Shown one piece after another: positions 34,687 to 46,763 of a stretch of DNA of 64,000 nucleotides (the stretch's first letter is position 1; each line of letters starts with the position of its first letter). The DNA lies in NCBI RefSeq assembly GCF_010093535.1, contig NW_022985196.1, forward strand, positions 372,001 through 436,000, written 5' to 3'. The notes beneath the pieces were generated by a model, which did no database searches, had not been told where the DNA came from, and was given only the letters and a program-made list of their open reading frames with translations. Both the position numbers and the translations under genes were made by a program. Source of the stretch: Lindgomyces ingoldianus (taxonomy: Eukaryota; Ascomycota; Dothideomycetes; Pleosporales; Lindgomycetaceae).

Positions 34687-35787
34687 ACATACTTTACAAG
34701 CAAGTTGCTTACACACCTAAGTTACTTACTTTTACTAAGACTCTACTAAACTACTTTTTTTACACTAATGCATTTCTAACAACACTACTTAGACATGCTA
34801 AAAGAATGTTAGATATAGCTTATACTTTAAGCTTTTAAATAAAACATAAAACTTTTAAAGAAATATGCTGTAGCTATGTATAAAGTCCTTTAAAAGATAA
34901 TAAATAACTATAGCACTAGATAACCTTTATAAGCTAATTCTACAGCTAACTTATAAAGGCTAGGTAATAATAAGAAGTAGGTAATTATTAAAACTATACT
35001 TAAGCTATATGCGTAAAAGTTTTCCTTTTAAATAGCATTTATAGCTAATATAGCTAATTCTTTATATGCTAAGCATAATCTAGGCTATATTAGCATAAAC
35101 TAGCCTAGTATGTTTATAAAGTGTTATTTAAAGCTTAAAGTAAAGTTCTAAGTATAAGTATAGTTAATAAATATTTAGCTTATAATAAAGCCTATTTTAC
35201 TAAAGTTATACATGTTATTATTCTAGATGCTATACTTAGCTTTAATATTCTCTATAAGGCTAAACCTGCTTTAAATTACTCTAGAACTCTTATAAAAAGC
35301 TCTCTTATAGTTATACTACGCTTAAATATTACTTTAAGCTTTAAATAACACTTCTTAAACATATAAAGCTAGTTTATGCTAATATAGCCTAGATTATACT
35401 TAGCGTGTAAAAAATTAGCTATATTAGCTATAAATGCTATTTAAAAGAAAAATTCTTGCGCATATAGCTTAAGTATAGTCTTAATAATTACCTACTTTTT
35501 ATTATTACTTAGCCTTTATAAGTTAGCTGTAAAATTAGCTTATAAAAGTTATCTAGTGCTATAGTTATTTATTATCTTTTAAAAGACTTTATATATAGCT
35601 GTAGTATATTTCTTTAAAAGTTTTATGTCTTATTTAAAAGCTTAAAGTGTAAGCTGTATCTAACATTTTTTTTAGTACATCTAAAGTAGTGTTATTAGGA
35701 ATACATTAGTGTAAAAAGAGTAGTTTAGTAAGGTCTTAGTAAAAGTAAGTAACTTAGGTGTGTAAGCAACTTGCCTGTAAAGTACGT
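34687..35787. mobile_element. Fold-back pogo derivative F2
   Basis: 1101 bp flanked by TA. Terminal repeats are ACATACTTTACAAGC (left, with a CG-to-CA change) and its complement on the right. Two inverted arms of about 480-530 bp each contain the pogo transposase 5' part. The centre is near 35150-35330 and also holds a transposase-derived piece. Confidence 0.85.
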
Positions 35788-35989
35788 TATAAAATCTTTT
35801 TAAAATAAATTATTAATAAAATTTAGTAAAGCCTAGAAAGGATTTTACACCTGTTATAGTAGTAGGCGCCTACTAGTTGTGTAGCACTTCTACTTTCTTT
35901 AAGTTAACTTTTAGTCTTTTGTTTAAAAGTAGATAGCTAAGATACTTTATTTAAGTAATATAAAATTTACTTTTTTTAATCTTTACTTA

Positions 35990-36480
35990 TAATTTTACTT
36001 ACTATAGCCTCTCTAAAACCTTTTTAACATAAAAAATATAAGTTGCCTTATTTTTAAAGTAAATAAGAATGTTATTTAAATAAGTAATGTAAAAGTTATC
36101 TAAGTAGTTAATTAATACATTATTTATATAGCACTAGTAAGTTACTAGGCTATTACATAATCTAAAAAGTAAGACTTTATACTTATATATTTTATATTAT
36201 GTCTAAAAGGTAGTACACTTTTTAAAGCTTAGGCCTATCTTAATCTTATTAAAAGCTATGTAAATATTAAACTTTATAAAAATAGTTACTTTTATAGGTC
36301 TTAACAAAAGTTTGTTTATACACAGTATTAGATACACACTTTTACAGGTAATAGCGTTAAGTTTGTAGTAATTAATATAGACACATAAGTTGCTATTTAG
36401 TTTCTATACACAAAGAATAGAAGATATAAATAGGCTTTAACTTTACTTAATAAAGCTATATTTTAGATTATTTATAATAT
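35990..36480 (-). pseudogene. Reverse transcriptase relic of the minus-strand gypsy
   Basis: On the minus strand, starting near 36480, the frame shows the order typical of Ty3/gypsy reverse transcriptase: a box resembling LNAIT-x-KS-x-YLI, then KFNIYIAFNKIKIG, then LCNSLVTYQ-x-YIN. Last comes the YLNNILIYF box near 36050, where Asp codons have become Asn by RIP. Several TAA/TAG stops break other parts. Confidence 0.75.
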
Positions 36481-37569
36481 ATTTTTAGTACCTCTAGTTT
36501 CTTAACATTCTGTTTATACAAAAGGCTATAACTGTTAGGAAGAGGTTCTGTAAGAACAATTTTATAGTTATATAAGCAATGTGCTAGTAATTAGTAGGCT
36601 GCAGTGTTGCTAAATACATCTTAGTACTAATAGTATTTAGATAGTAATTAGAGGTTTACTAATACTTTAGTTTTATATTTATTATCTAATAGTAAAGCTT
36701 ACTTGTCTTTAATTAAATACTTAATTTTATAAATAAAAGTTAAAAAAACTTTTTTTTATATTAAAATAAAAAGCATTTACTAAGATAATAGTAGAAGAAT
36801 AAATGTCTTATAGACCTATTCTAGACTTTTTAATAAATAGGTAGATAGATAATTTAAGTGTTTTTAAACTCTAAGTAATAAAAGAGCAGTATAATTTTAG
36901 TAGCCTTAGTAAACCCTTAATTCAGTTAATTATTAGGCTGTATAACTGCTAAATATAGTTCTTTTTTTATAGTGTGTTGTGTTGTCTAATATCTAACTTT
37001 ACTTCTTTATTACGCGCAGGCTAGTTTAATTGCATAAGCAAAAGTAGTAAAAGTTTATAAGTAGTAAAATACTTACTAGGCTATATAATCTAATTTTTTT
37101 TTTTTATATCTAGTTAAAGTTTAAAATAACATAACTATTTAATACTAATAATATAATCTTATAAGCTTAAGTTTATAATTATAAAAAGGCAGTTTTAGAT
37201 GCTTCTACTATTAATTTGCATATGCAGGCAGATATACTAGTAGACAGGAACTTAGGTTTAGTCTTAAAAGCTCTTAACTATAACTTTAAAAAGTAAATGT
37301 TAGATAAAGATATAAAAGCATTAAAATAGAAACTTAGTAGTTATTAAGTTAATAAATAAGAAACTATATGCACTAGTATTAACTAAAAAATTTAATTAAA
37401 CTTTAATACTTTCTAAGTATAAAATAGTAGAGACTTAAAAATATTTTCTTTTAAATAAGTGTAATAAGTTAATATTTACTAAGTTATATTTATTTAAGCT
37501 TAAAATAAAAAGTTTTTTTAAGTATTTTTATTTCTTATCTAAGAAAAGTTTAAGTTATAATTATATATA

Positions 37570-38669
37570 ACATACTTTACAAGCAAGTTGCTTACACACC
37601 TAAGTTGCTTACTTTTGCTAAGACTCTACTAAACTACTCTTCCTACACTAATGCATTCCCCACAACACTACTTAGACGCGCTAAAAGAACGTTAGATATA
37701 GCTTACACTCTAAGCTTTTAAACAAGACATAAAACTCTTAAAGAAATATACTGTAGCTATGTGCAAAGTTTTATAAAAGATAATAAATAACTATAGCACT
37801 AAATAACCTTTATAAGCTAATTCTACAGCTAAATTATAGAGGCTAGGTAATAAAAAGAAGTAGGTAATTATTAAGACTATACTTAAGCTATATGCGTAAG
37901 GAATTTCCCTTTAGATAGCATTTATAGCTAATATAGCTAATTCTTTGCGCGCTAAGCATAATCTAGGCTATATTTACATAAACTAGCCTAGTATGTTTGT
38001 AAAGTGTTATTTAGAGCTTAAAGTAACATTTAAGTGTAAGTATAACTATAAAAGAGCTCTTTATAAGAGTTCTAAAGTAATTTAAAGTAGGTTTAGCCTT
38101 ATAGAGAATATTAAAGCTAAGTATAGCATCTAAGATAATAACATGTACAACTTTAGTAAAATAAAGTTTATAATTAGCTAAATATCTTTTAACTATACTT
38201 ATACTTAAAACTTTACTTTAAGCTTTAAATAACGCTTTATAAACATACTAGGCTAGTTTATATAAATATAGCCTAGATTATGCTTAGCGCGCAAAGAATT
38301 AACTATATTAGCTATAAATGCTATTTAAGGGGAAATTCCTTATGCATATAGCTTAAGTATAGTCTTAATAATTACCTACTTCTTTTTATTACCTAGCTTT
38401 TATAATTTAGCTGTAGAATTAGCTTATAAAGGTTATCTAGTGCTATAGTTATTTGTTGTTTTTTATAAAACTCTGCACATAGCTATAGCACATTTCTTTA
38501 AGAGTTTTATGTCTTATTTAAAAGCTTAAAGTGTAAGCTATATCTAATGTTCTTTTAGCATGTCTAAGTAGTGTTGTAGGGAATGCATTAGTATAAAAAG
38601 GGTAGTTTAGTAGGGTCTTAGCAAAAGTAAGCAACTTAGGTGTGTAAGCAACTCGCCTGTGAAGTACGT
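37570..38669. mobile_element. Fold-back pogo derivative F3
   Basis: 1100 bp flanked by TA. This is the clearest fold-back copy. The sequence around 37960-38030 (TCTAGGCTATATTTACATA then CTAGCCTAGTATG) is repeated in reverse complement at about 38215-38285, and both arms continue to the termini. The centre of about 170-190 bp is single copy. No complete frame. Confidence 0.88.
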
Positions 38670-39949
38670 TATTTATAAACTTTTTTTTAAATTCTTATTA
38701 CTTTACCTTAATTTTTTATACTCTAGGAATAGAATAATTACTAGTAAAATGTTCTAGTTTACTATAATTATAATAGTTACTAAGAGTTGTCTGTCTTTTA
38801 GAGGCAGGTGTCTAGCTAGGTTAACAGTGGGTAGCTAGGGTGGATTAGGGTACTAACATAGGTGCAGGTTAGAGTGCACTAGAATAGTATACTGCCTTAG
38901 ATGTATTACTAGAAACTTTTTAAAATTAATTTATAATAACTCTAACATTAAAGTATTAGGTGTAGTAAATAGTTTACTTTAAAATAGTAAAAGTGTTTCT
39001 TCTTTCTATGTTATAAGCTATTAGGTAGGCTACTATTATTTTAAAAAAACCTTTTTTAAGTGTATTTAAAACCTAAGTTTAGTTCTTTTAGGCTAAGTAG
39101 TATCTGCTTTTATAAGTAAAAACACTATTTTAACTTTAATATAAACTTTTTAATAGCAGCACTAATAAAGTAAGCTTTAAAAGTAAAAAATACTTTTTTT
39201 TACTTATTTTTAAACTAAAAGTAATTTAATTTAGCTAAGTATCTAGGCTTTACGTATTCCTTCGCGATACTAGCAGTGTGTCCCTATACTAATGCTATGC
39301 GTGCGCGCTTACTCTAATAGTAATCTAAATTAATGTTAAGTTTATTTATAATAAAGGCTTACTATTATTTAAACATAAGTTTTTTACTATTTATTAAGTT
39401 TTTAATCTTAAGTATATATTTAGTAAAGTACCTTTAAAAAAGCTTAAAAGTGCCTAAAAAGTCTCTTACTATTAGTGTAGTAAAAGTAATTTAAAGCATT
39501 ATTAAAAGTAATTTAGTAATTAGTAAAAGTTAATTAAAACTAATAGTTTTTAATTTAGTTAGCTATTTAATTTATGCTTTTAATTAAGCAACTTAGTTTT
39601 TAAAAGCTATGCTACTAGAGTTTAACTTTAAATCTAGTAAGTTTTTAGCTTTAAGTTCTATAAAAAAGGTTTAGCTATTAAAGTTAGTAGTTATTTAGCT
39701 TTAGTAGCAGGCATATTACCTTAGCTGCAGCTAGAGCGTGTTGTAAGCTTTATACTAAAGTTTAAAAGTAGTTAAGAGTTAGGTATTAGAAGTTATCTTT
39801 AATTCTAATAAGTTATTAGTAGTCTTTAGGTTTTTACTTTAGCACACTTTTTATAACTTTTCTAAAAGTAATTTTAATTATAAAAAATAAAAAGTTCTAA
39901 ACTTAAAAGCTTTAGTTAATAAAAAGTTTCTAAAATTTTATTTATAATA

Positions 39950-41047
39950 ATGTACTTTACAGGCAAGTTGCTTACACACCTAAGTTACTTACTTTTACTA
40001 AGACCTTACTAAACTACTTTTCTTATACTAATGCATTTCTAACAACACTACTTAGACATACTAAAAAAATGTTAGATATAGCTTATACTTTAAGCTTTTA
40101 AATAAGATATAAAACTTTTAAAAAAATATGCTATAGCTATATATAAAGTCTTTTAAAAGATAATAAATAACTATAGCACTAGACAACTTTTACAAGCTAA
40201 TTCTACAGCTAACTTATAAAGGCTAGGAAATAAAAAAGAGTAGGTAATTATTAAGACTATACTTAAGCTATATGTGTAAGAATTTTTTTTTTAAATAGCA
40301 TTTATAGCTAATATAGCTAATTCTTTACACACTAAGCGTAATCTAGGCTATGTTAGTATAAACTAGCCTAGTATGTTTATAAAGTGTTATTTAAAGCTTA
40401 AAGTAAAGTTTTAAGTATAAGTATAGTTAATAAATATTTAGCCTATAATAAAGCTTATATTACTAAAGTTATATATATTATTATTTTAGATGCTATACTT
40501 AGCTTTAATATTCTTTATAAGGCTAAACCTACTCTAAATTACCTTAGAACTCTTATAAAAAGCTTTTTTATAGTTATACTATGCTTAAATATTACTTTAA
40601 AGTCTAGATAACACTTTCTAAACATACTAAACTAGTTTATGCTAATATAGCCTAGATTATACTTAGTGCGCAAAAAATTAGCTATATTAGCTATAAATAC
40701 TATTTAAAAGGAAAATCTTTGCGTATATAGCTTAAGTATAGTCTTAATAATTACCTGCTTCTTTTTATTACCTAGCCTTTATAAGTTAGCTATAGAATTA
40801 GCTTATAAAAGTTATCTAGCGCTATAGTTATTTATTATCTTTTAAAGGACTTTATACATAGCTATAGCATTTTTTTTAAAAGTTTTATGTTTTATTTAAA
40901 AGCTTAGAGTGTAAGCTATATTTAATATTCTTTTAGCATGTCTAAGTAGTGTTGTTAGAAATGCATTAGTGTAGAAAAAGTAGTTTAGTAAAGTCTTAGC
41001 AAAAGTAAGCAACTTAGGTGTGTAATTAACTCACCTGTGAAGTACGT
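39950..41047. mobile_element. Fold-back pogo derivative F4
   Basis: 1098 bp flanked by TA (39948-39949, 41048-41049). Left terminus ATGTACTTTACAGGC. The two inverted arms are as in the other copies, and it is the most RIP-degraded of the four. It is inserted in the gag side of the minus-strand gypsy. Confidence 0.85.
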
Positions 41048-41193
41048 TAACTAAATAATTTAATATAATAGTGTGTAAAAACTGCAACTTAAACTAAATT
41101 AAACACTTTTTAAAGTTAAACATAGTTAAATAAATAATTAATATAATATTATTAATAAGGCTGTTACTAGTAAAAGTAAGTTTTTTAATATAA

Positions 41194-41485
41194 TGTAACA
41201 GCACAGGGAAGATAATAAGTCTAAATACAGTAAAAATCTACTTAGAGGCATATAGAAGTGCGTGGGGACTTAGAACCTAGGAATTTCTATTAACATCTAT
41301 AGGCCTTGTACAAAAGAATATTAGAAAACTACTAAGCTAGCTACAGGGGCAAGGTGCAACTAAATACATAAAGGAATAGAGGTAACTGCAGGGGACAGGA
41401 TTAAGTTATAGTTAGAGCTAATATAGAGACCCTTTAGATAGGTTCTAAACAACCTAAGATAGAACAATCTGTAAGAATCATTACA
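41194..41485 (-). repeat. 5' LTR of the minus-strand gypsy
   Basis: 292 bp, TGTAACAGC...ATCATTACA, pairing with 14431-14721. It is followed by ACATG (41486-41490), the same duplication found before 14431. Confidence 0.88.
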
Positions 41486-42106
41486 ACATGTTAGTAAACT
41501 ATACTCTAGCAGTATTAAACTATATTTATATAAAGTTATATTTTTTATTATATAAAGTATATTATTTATATTTTTTTTAATTTAAAAAACTAATAAAAGA
41601 ACTTAACTTAAAAGCTATAAGTAAAGGCGTAGGCAGCCTAAAAGTAGATAACTTAAAAGGCATTTAAAAAGGCTCTAGAAAGAGAGTAAAGCAGCATAGT
41701 AATTTTCTTTAATGCTATAATTAGTTAGCAGACTAAGCTCTAGAATGTTAAGTATATAATAATACCTACACAGTAGAGATTTAAAAGATAGCTAAAATAA
41801 AAAAAATAAAAAAAAACTAACAATATTAACTAGACTATATAAGTAAGGCAAGTAAATACTTATTACTATAAACAATAAATTTACTATATTAATAATAACT
41901 ACACTGCTAGTTACTACTAAACAAAAACATTATAATAAAGGCATTATATTAGTATTAGGTTTTTAGTCTAATTTTTTTTTTTAGTAATAAAATTTTTTTC
42001 TTAAAAAGTTATACTTTATTATATTTTATTTAAATTAGTTTTAAATTAGTTTTAAATATTTCTTATATACTATAGATAAAGACTATTAGCCTATTAAAAA
42101 AAGTAG

Positions 42107-42400
42107 TGTAATAATTTTTATAAATTATTCTATCTTAGGTTGCTTAGATCCTATCTAAAGGGTCTCTATATTAGCCCTAACTATAACTTAACCTTGTCCT
42201 CTATAGTTACCTCTATTTACCTAAGTATTTAGTTGCACCTCTCCTCTTAGCTAAATTAGTAGTTTTCTAATATCCTTTGTACAAGGCCTATAGGTGTTAT
42301 TAGAAATTCCTAGGTTCTAAGTCCCTACGCACTTCTTCCTATATGCCTCTAAGTGGATTCTCACCGCATTTAGACCTATTGTCTTGCCTATGCTGTTACA
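42107..42400 (+). repeat. 3' LTR of the outer gypsy
   Basis: 294 bp, TGTAATAATT...GCTGTTACA, preceded by the purine tract AAAAAAAGTAG. It marks the right end of the AT-rich block. Confidence 0.85.
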
Positions 42401-42401
42401 T

Positions 42402-42600
42402 TATTGTCTAGTTAATTAGGCTTAGGTAGTAAGTAATCTATAATTAATATGTGTAGAATAGACAGAAGGTTATTATCTAGTTAATTAGGCTTAGGTAGTG
42501 AGCAATCTGTAATTAATGTTTTAGAATAGACAAAAGGCTATTATCCTATTAATTAGGCTTAGCTAGTAAGCAATCTATAATTAATATGTGTTAAAGATTG
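42402..42600. repeat. Tandem repeat, about three 68-bp units
   Basis: Units begin near 42402, 42471 and 42539, each with TAATTAGGCTTAG and a TCTATAATTAAT-type box. The differences are mostly transitions. It starts directly after the LTR. Confidence 0.8.
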
Positions 42601-44596
42601 CAAGGCCCCCTAAGCTAGATGCAAAAGCTAAATGTGCAGTGGTAACTATAGTACTAGTCTAGAGCGCAACTCTAGGCTCATAACTCTTGCATAAGCTAAA
42701 AAGGGGTTATATAGGAAGTAAGTTAATAAGGTAGTAAGATCTATACAAAGTAGATTAAATAAGTGTATTATAAGGTCTAAGGAGCTTAATAGAGCTCTGG
42801 GCTGACTATATACTGTACGAGAGAGGAGCTATGCCTAATGAGTGAATAGTGCAGTACATGGGTATGATATCGCGTGAGACACGTGCGACACTTGCCTGTG
42901 TACAGAAGCGTGCAAGAACTTAGATAGCTTGCTAGATAGGACCCTGAATCCTGAGTTCTCTTAGGCTTCAATCAAGGTTGTCTCCTCCCTAATTAAACTA
43001 GCCCAACAACTAAGGTCTGTTTGGAAAGTCTTTAAGTCTAAATCATTTAAAGCAGATGTGACTTAGCGGAAGGTCGACTTCCCTGTGAAGTTGAACAGAT
43101 GACAGCAGAGACCTACTACCACAATAAAATATTCACAGAGGTGTGATTGCAGAGTCCTAGATTACAGAAAGAGTAGGGTCATTGTTTAGTAACAGGGGGA
43201 TAAGCAGCTAATGTCCCTAAAAAAAATAGGTAACTTATTAATGTAGAATAAGAGGTTCACAATTAACTAGGGATGTATTAGTGAATAAAAGCACTAAAAG
43301 TTAAGACACTAACAGGTAACAACATGCAGACCAACGACCAGACGCCGCATGCGATTATGTTCTGTGAACCTCCAACTACAACATCTCTAAGCGCAGCAGA
43401 TTGTTAAACTCCTTGTAGGAAGTTTGTTAAACAGGGCCTAAAGCACCAACTGCTAGCTTTTCTTAACACCTGACGGTCCATCTCAGCTGTAAGTCGCATC
43501 GCATCGCTGGTATCTGGAGGGGAGTTGAGCGCTTGCGACTTAAGGGTGCGGAAGGTAGTTTTGTGCTTGTTTGAGAGGTCTGCTTTAAACTACGAAACAG
43601 CTTAAGCCAGGCGAATTTCAGGCTTCAGCCGAGAAGCATTTGCCAAAACGCTTGACATTGGGCACTTGTGAAGGCTGAAAACTGACAAAGCGCAGCAAAG
43701 ATTGAGACAAGGAGTCCTGTTTGGAGATTGGGTGGCAGCACGAGTCTGGGCCTAAGAGTTCTAACTAGTCAGCTATTGCCCGTGGTAGATTAATCCATGG
43801 GACTAAACTTACCACTTAAATCACTTGAAGTACAACTTAGCTGCACACTGACAAGTCTAGAAAGAACTTGGACTAAGAAGTTTATCAGAAGTTAAGAGAG
43901 GAGGCGGTGGGAGGATTTGAACGAGTTTGTTGTGCTGGCACTCAGGCTGAGAACGGCTGAAGTGCCGTGGGCTGAAGCCGAAGGTGGCTGCGCATCTCAG
44001 CTACAAACCCTCCTACGAGTCACAGGAGGCCGCTTGAAGGCTTCCTCCCTCAAACGCTGTACGTAGCGATCCTCATCACGTCAAGAAACAATCTTGTAAA
44101 TACGGCTAGAACCTGATGCGAGCTTCCTAATTTGTTACAGTCAAGCTTCGAGCGTCTTCTACACAGAACTGCGCTTGAAGATTCGCCACTCAACCTCGCC
44201 ACGAGCAGATGAATACCTCGATCGCACTAGCAGGGAAGACGGCCGACCCGCACCAGCACACATCTTGTCTGGGAGGCGTGAATGTATATAGCCGGCGCAT
44301 TGTAACGGCTCATACCCTTAGGGTGTATGGCTATAATAGAACACACACACAAACGTCTGGGAGGCGTTCGATTTATCAGCGTATGGCTGATAGAATGAAG
44401 CGCGTAGTTGCCATTAAGTGTGGCGACGCCAAGTTATTCCGGGTATGATTCTAGTTCCGCCTTAGTCAGATATCGGCGAGACTCACGATCGGTCGGAACA
44501 AGATCCGCTGCAGAAACTAGAACTAGGCCCTTGATTAGCCAGGCACAGCCGAAGGCTCCGTATATGCAACGGGAAATGCTTGGCTTAGGCGTGAGT
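42601..44596. other. Transition zone without recognised genes
   Basis: GC rises gradually from the AT block to normal. Only short unsupported frames exist. Near 44269 and 44359 the string CTGGGAGGCG recurs. No tRNA gene or known repeat seen. Confidence 0.5.
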
Positions 44597-46025
44597 CTAA
44601 TTGGTGTCGCAACAAGAAGGGGACGAGATGATGAGCGAGCGAATTGCTCTACAAGCCAGGTGAAGCGCCATTTTCGAGGATATTATTGTGCTCACTGACG
44701 GGCTTTTCGCTGAAATATCCTCATAGTCGGAATCACCCTCTGCTATACGTTTTGCCGCTCTCTCCTCTTGCTCAACATATCTCGCTTCATCGGTAGAAGC
44801 AATCTCTTCTGGAGGGGTTTCTGATCGCTTCCTCTTTTTGACTCCCACGGGCAATAAATCCTTGCTAAGCGATCCCTTCTGGCGCACCTTTACCTCCGCT
44901 GCATTGAGAAATTTGCAAAGCTGTCGAGCGGATATGTTCAATTCTCGATCGGGGTTTCCCATCTCTTCCTGAACTAGTCCCTTGTGGGCAAAATCGCTAA
45001 GGTGCAGCTGTAAGCCAGGATGATCGGTAGCGATTCCTTGCTCGTCACGAAATATCTAACGCTGTCAGGTATCATAACGTAAAGTGCGCCTTTTGATAAG
45101 ATAGTATACCTCATTGGCTGCCTCTTGAACTACTCGTAGTACATCTCCATCAACAGTAATGTTCCAGATGGGTCCGCCACGTCGACAACGTCGCTCTACG
45201 TGACCCTTTCTTGCCGTACTCAATATCAAGGCCGACAACAACGCGCACGTTTGCGTCCGAATCGAGAAGGTAGTCTTCAGCTAGCTGACCTAGTCTCTTC
45301 TTCTTCTGCGAGTACGCAACTTCGATGATAACCCCAGGGTATTGTGCGTTCTCGTGCCAAAAAGACGCGTCTGGCTCATATTTCGACCTCCTGCCAGTTG
45401 GACAGTCTTCTACGGGAAATTCAATCTCCGTCGATCGGGCAGGCCATACTTTTTGCGCGAAGCGGGCGGCTTTATCTGATCCTCTCCGTATCGCTTTCAG
45501 TTGGCTTCGAATCGCGTCTTCCACTCCGTCAATGAATAGCTCATGTACCCCGGTCGGCATCCGAACAACGAGGCGGTGCGTTTCGCTGTTGTAATCATAC
45601 CTGCTCAAGTCCTGTCGTCAGCCGTCGTGCCCGCCGTGTCTGGAGCATACCCACCGTATCTTGTCGTTGACGTATCCCGATAGGTCCTCGTCCCGCCGAA
45701 GCCGACGTTCTATCTCATCATACTCTTCTGCCGAAAGCTGAAATTCGGTCCACGGGTTTCGCTTGGTGTGCTTTCCAGCCCGGATTTCTTTGAAGAGCGC
45801 AATAACCCGATGGGCTTGCGCGAACGGCTTTTCGTCCGTTGGCGGCGGCGTCAAAGGATGAGTTGCGAAACTCGAAGGGGGTGTGATGTGTGAGTCCTTC
45901 GTTATAGGGGCGTACTCCGAGAACATAGCCATATGCTGCACCGCATCGCGAAGTTGACTATGGCCGTCGCGCAAACAGGTAATAGTTGGATGATGGGGCG
46001 TTAGCTGACTCAGCAACGGCGCCAA
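44597..46025 (-). pseudogene. PD-(D/E)XK-like conserved fungal protein, probable frameshift
   Basis: A three-exon minus-strand gene. Exon 1 ends at 45655, intron 45601-45654 (GTGGGT...AGCAG) joins in frame to exon 2 (45110-45600), and intron 45056-45109 (GTATAC...GTTAG) joins to exon 3 (44597-45055). The start may be 46025 or the internal Met at 45926. The central part has EPDASFW, then PGVIIEVAYSQ, then VRVVVGLDIEYG. This D...E-x-V layout resembles Uma2-type PD-(D/E)XK nucleases (inference). Around 45165-45180 the frame must shift by one base to continue into the conserved WNITVDGDVLRVVQEAANE segment; as written, exon 2 stops at 45150. The C-terminal part is charged with a KKRKR run, a possible nuclear signal. 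Either a real frameshift or a sequencing error. Confidence 0.65.
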
Positions 46026-46763
46026 GCATCTGTTGCACGCTTAGCCAATGACAAATCGCCACTCTAGATTTGTCTGCTCGAAAGACCTCACAACACGTAA
46101 AACAGCATCCTCTGCTCCAGCCTACGCATACAAACAAGAATCGCCAATCGTCACAGAGGAGGGGACACAAGGAAAGATGGCCCTGGACTAGACAAGGTTG
46201 CCGCAGGGAGAATAACGCCATGTCGGACGGGGTTCTTCGCGAGGTCCGGTTGTCATGGCTTGGCTAGAATGAGGACGCATTTTGGGTCTCAGAATGGACC
46301 ACGTTGTGGTCTCCGCCGTGGACGGGCTCGGACGCGAGTTCCAGATTTCCACCTCCCCAAATCAGATTAGATCAGATCGAGGCCTGTGCTCAATATCTCT
46401 TGGCGCTCACCACTCTGCTCGATCTTACACTTCGCAGTGGCAACAACATCCAACCTCAACATTCGGCTATTCTCCTAATCCACTTCAAAAAATTTTAGGC
46501 TCCTCTAACAAGGTCATAGCCGGAGCGGGTCGGCCGTCCTCCCTGCTAGCGCCATCGATATGTTCATTTGCTCCTGAGGAGGCTCAGTGGCGAATTTCAA
46601 AATGTAGTTCTATAAGCAGAAGGTGCTCGAAGCTTTGCTGCGGCAAATTAACAGGCTGTATAATTCATGTTGATCCCCGGCACTCTAGGAAATAGAGAGA
46701 ATAAAATATATGTATAATAATAACGTACGTTAATATAAATTGAATCATTTGCATTCTGATAGC
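46026..46763. other. Degenerate sequence with possible gene relic
   Basis: Between 46285 and 46650 (plus) several frames hold protein-like pieces. Examples are LDQIEACAQYLLALTTLLDL at about 46370-46430 and VLEALLRQINRLYN at about 46622-46665, in different frames. A broken gene is likely but the family is not recognised. Confidence 0.35.

Larger units (their letters stand above)
14431..41485 (-). mobile_element. Ty3/gypsy chromovirus, minus strand, split by five insertions
   Basis: 5' LTR 41194-41485, 3' LTR 14431-14721 and the duplication ACATG (14426-14430, 41486-41490) define the element. It spans 27,055 bp, but about 7,065 bp after removing 15257-15674, 17482-33738, 34687-35787, 37570-38669, 39950-41047 and their target duplications. 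Read on the minus strand: gag with a CCHC-type knuckle near 38735-38800, reverse transcriptase at 36480-35990, integrase end and chromodomain in 17410-16250, then a long tail. RIP stops occur throughout, so it is inactive. It inserted into a deleted copy of its own family. Confidence 0.88.
12574..42400 (+). mobile_element. Internally deleted Ty3/gypsy, host of the large nest
   Basis: 5' LTR 12574-12865, then gag-side sequence to about 13478. A junction there leads directly into the integrase/chromodomain region (13480-14430). The copy is then interrupted by the minus-strand element 14431-41485, and resumes at 41491 through the tail to the 3' LTR at 42107-42400. Without the insert it is about 2.77 kb, so roughly 4.3 kb of gag-pol is missing relative to the 7.07-kb relative inside it. 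The flanks CTATA (left) and TTATT (right) do not form a clean duplication, so the outer ends may be recombinant. Confidence 0.75.

Noticed and set aside
1..42400. Centromere or telomere identity of the AT-rich block
   Set aside because: AT-richness is explained by RIP of transposons; no telomere repeat tract was seen and sequence alone cannot show a centromere.
42786..42971. 61-codon minus-strand frame
   Set aside because: No protein-like composition or neighbours; chance frame in the transition zone.
44300..44340. CCCTTAGGG near-palindrome as telomere-derived sequence
   Set aside because: Single occurrence, no tandem TTAGGG array.
44209..44698. Two overlapping plus-strand frames
   Set aside because: Low-complexity CACACA and repeated GGGAGGCG strings; the second overlaps the C-terminal exon of the better-supported minus-strand gene.
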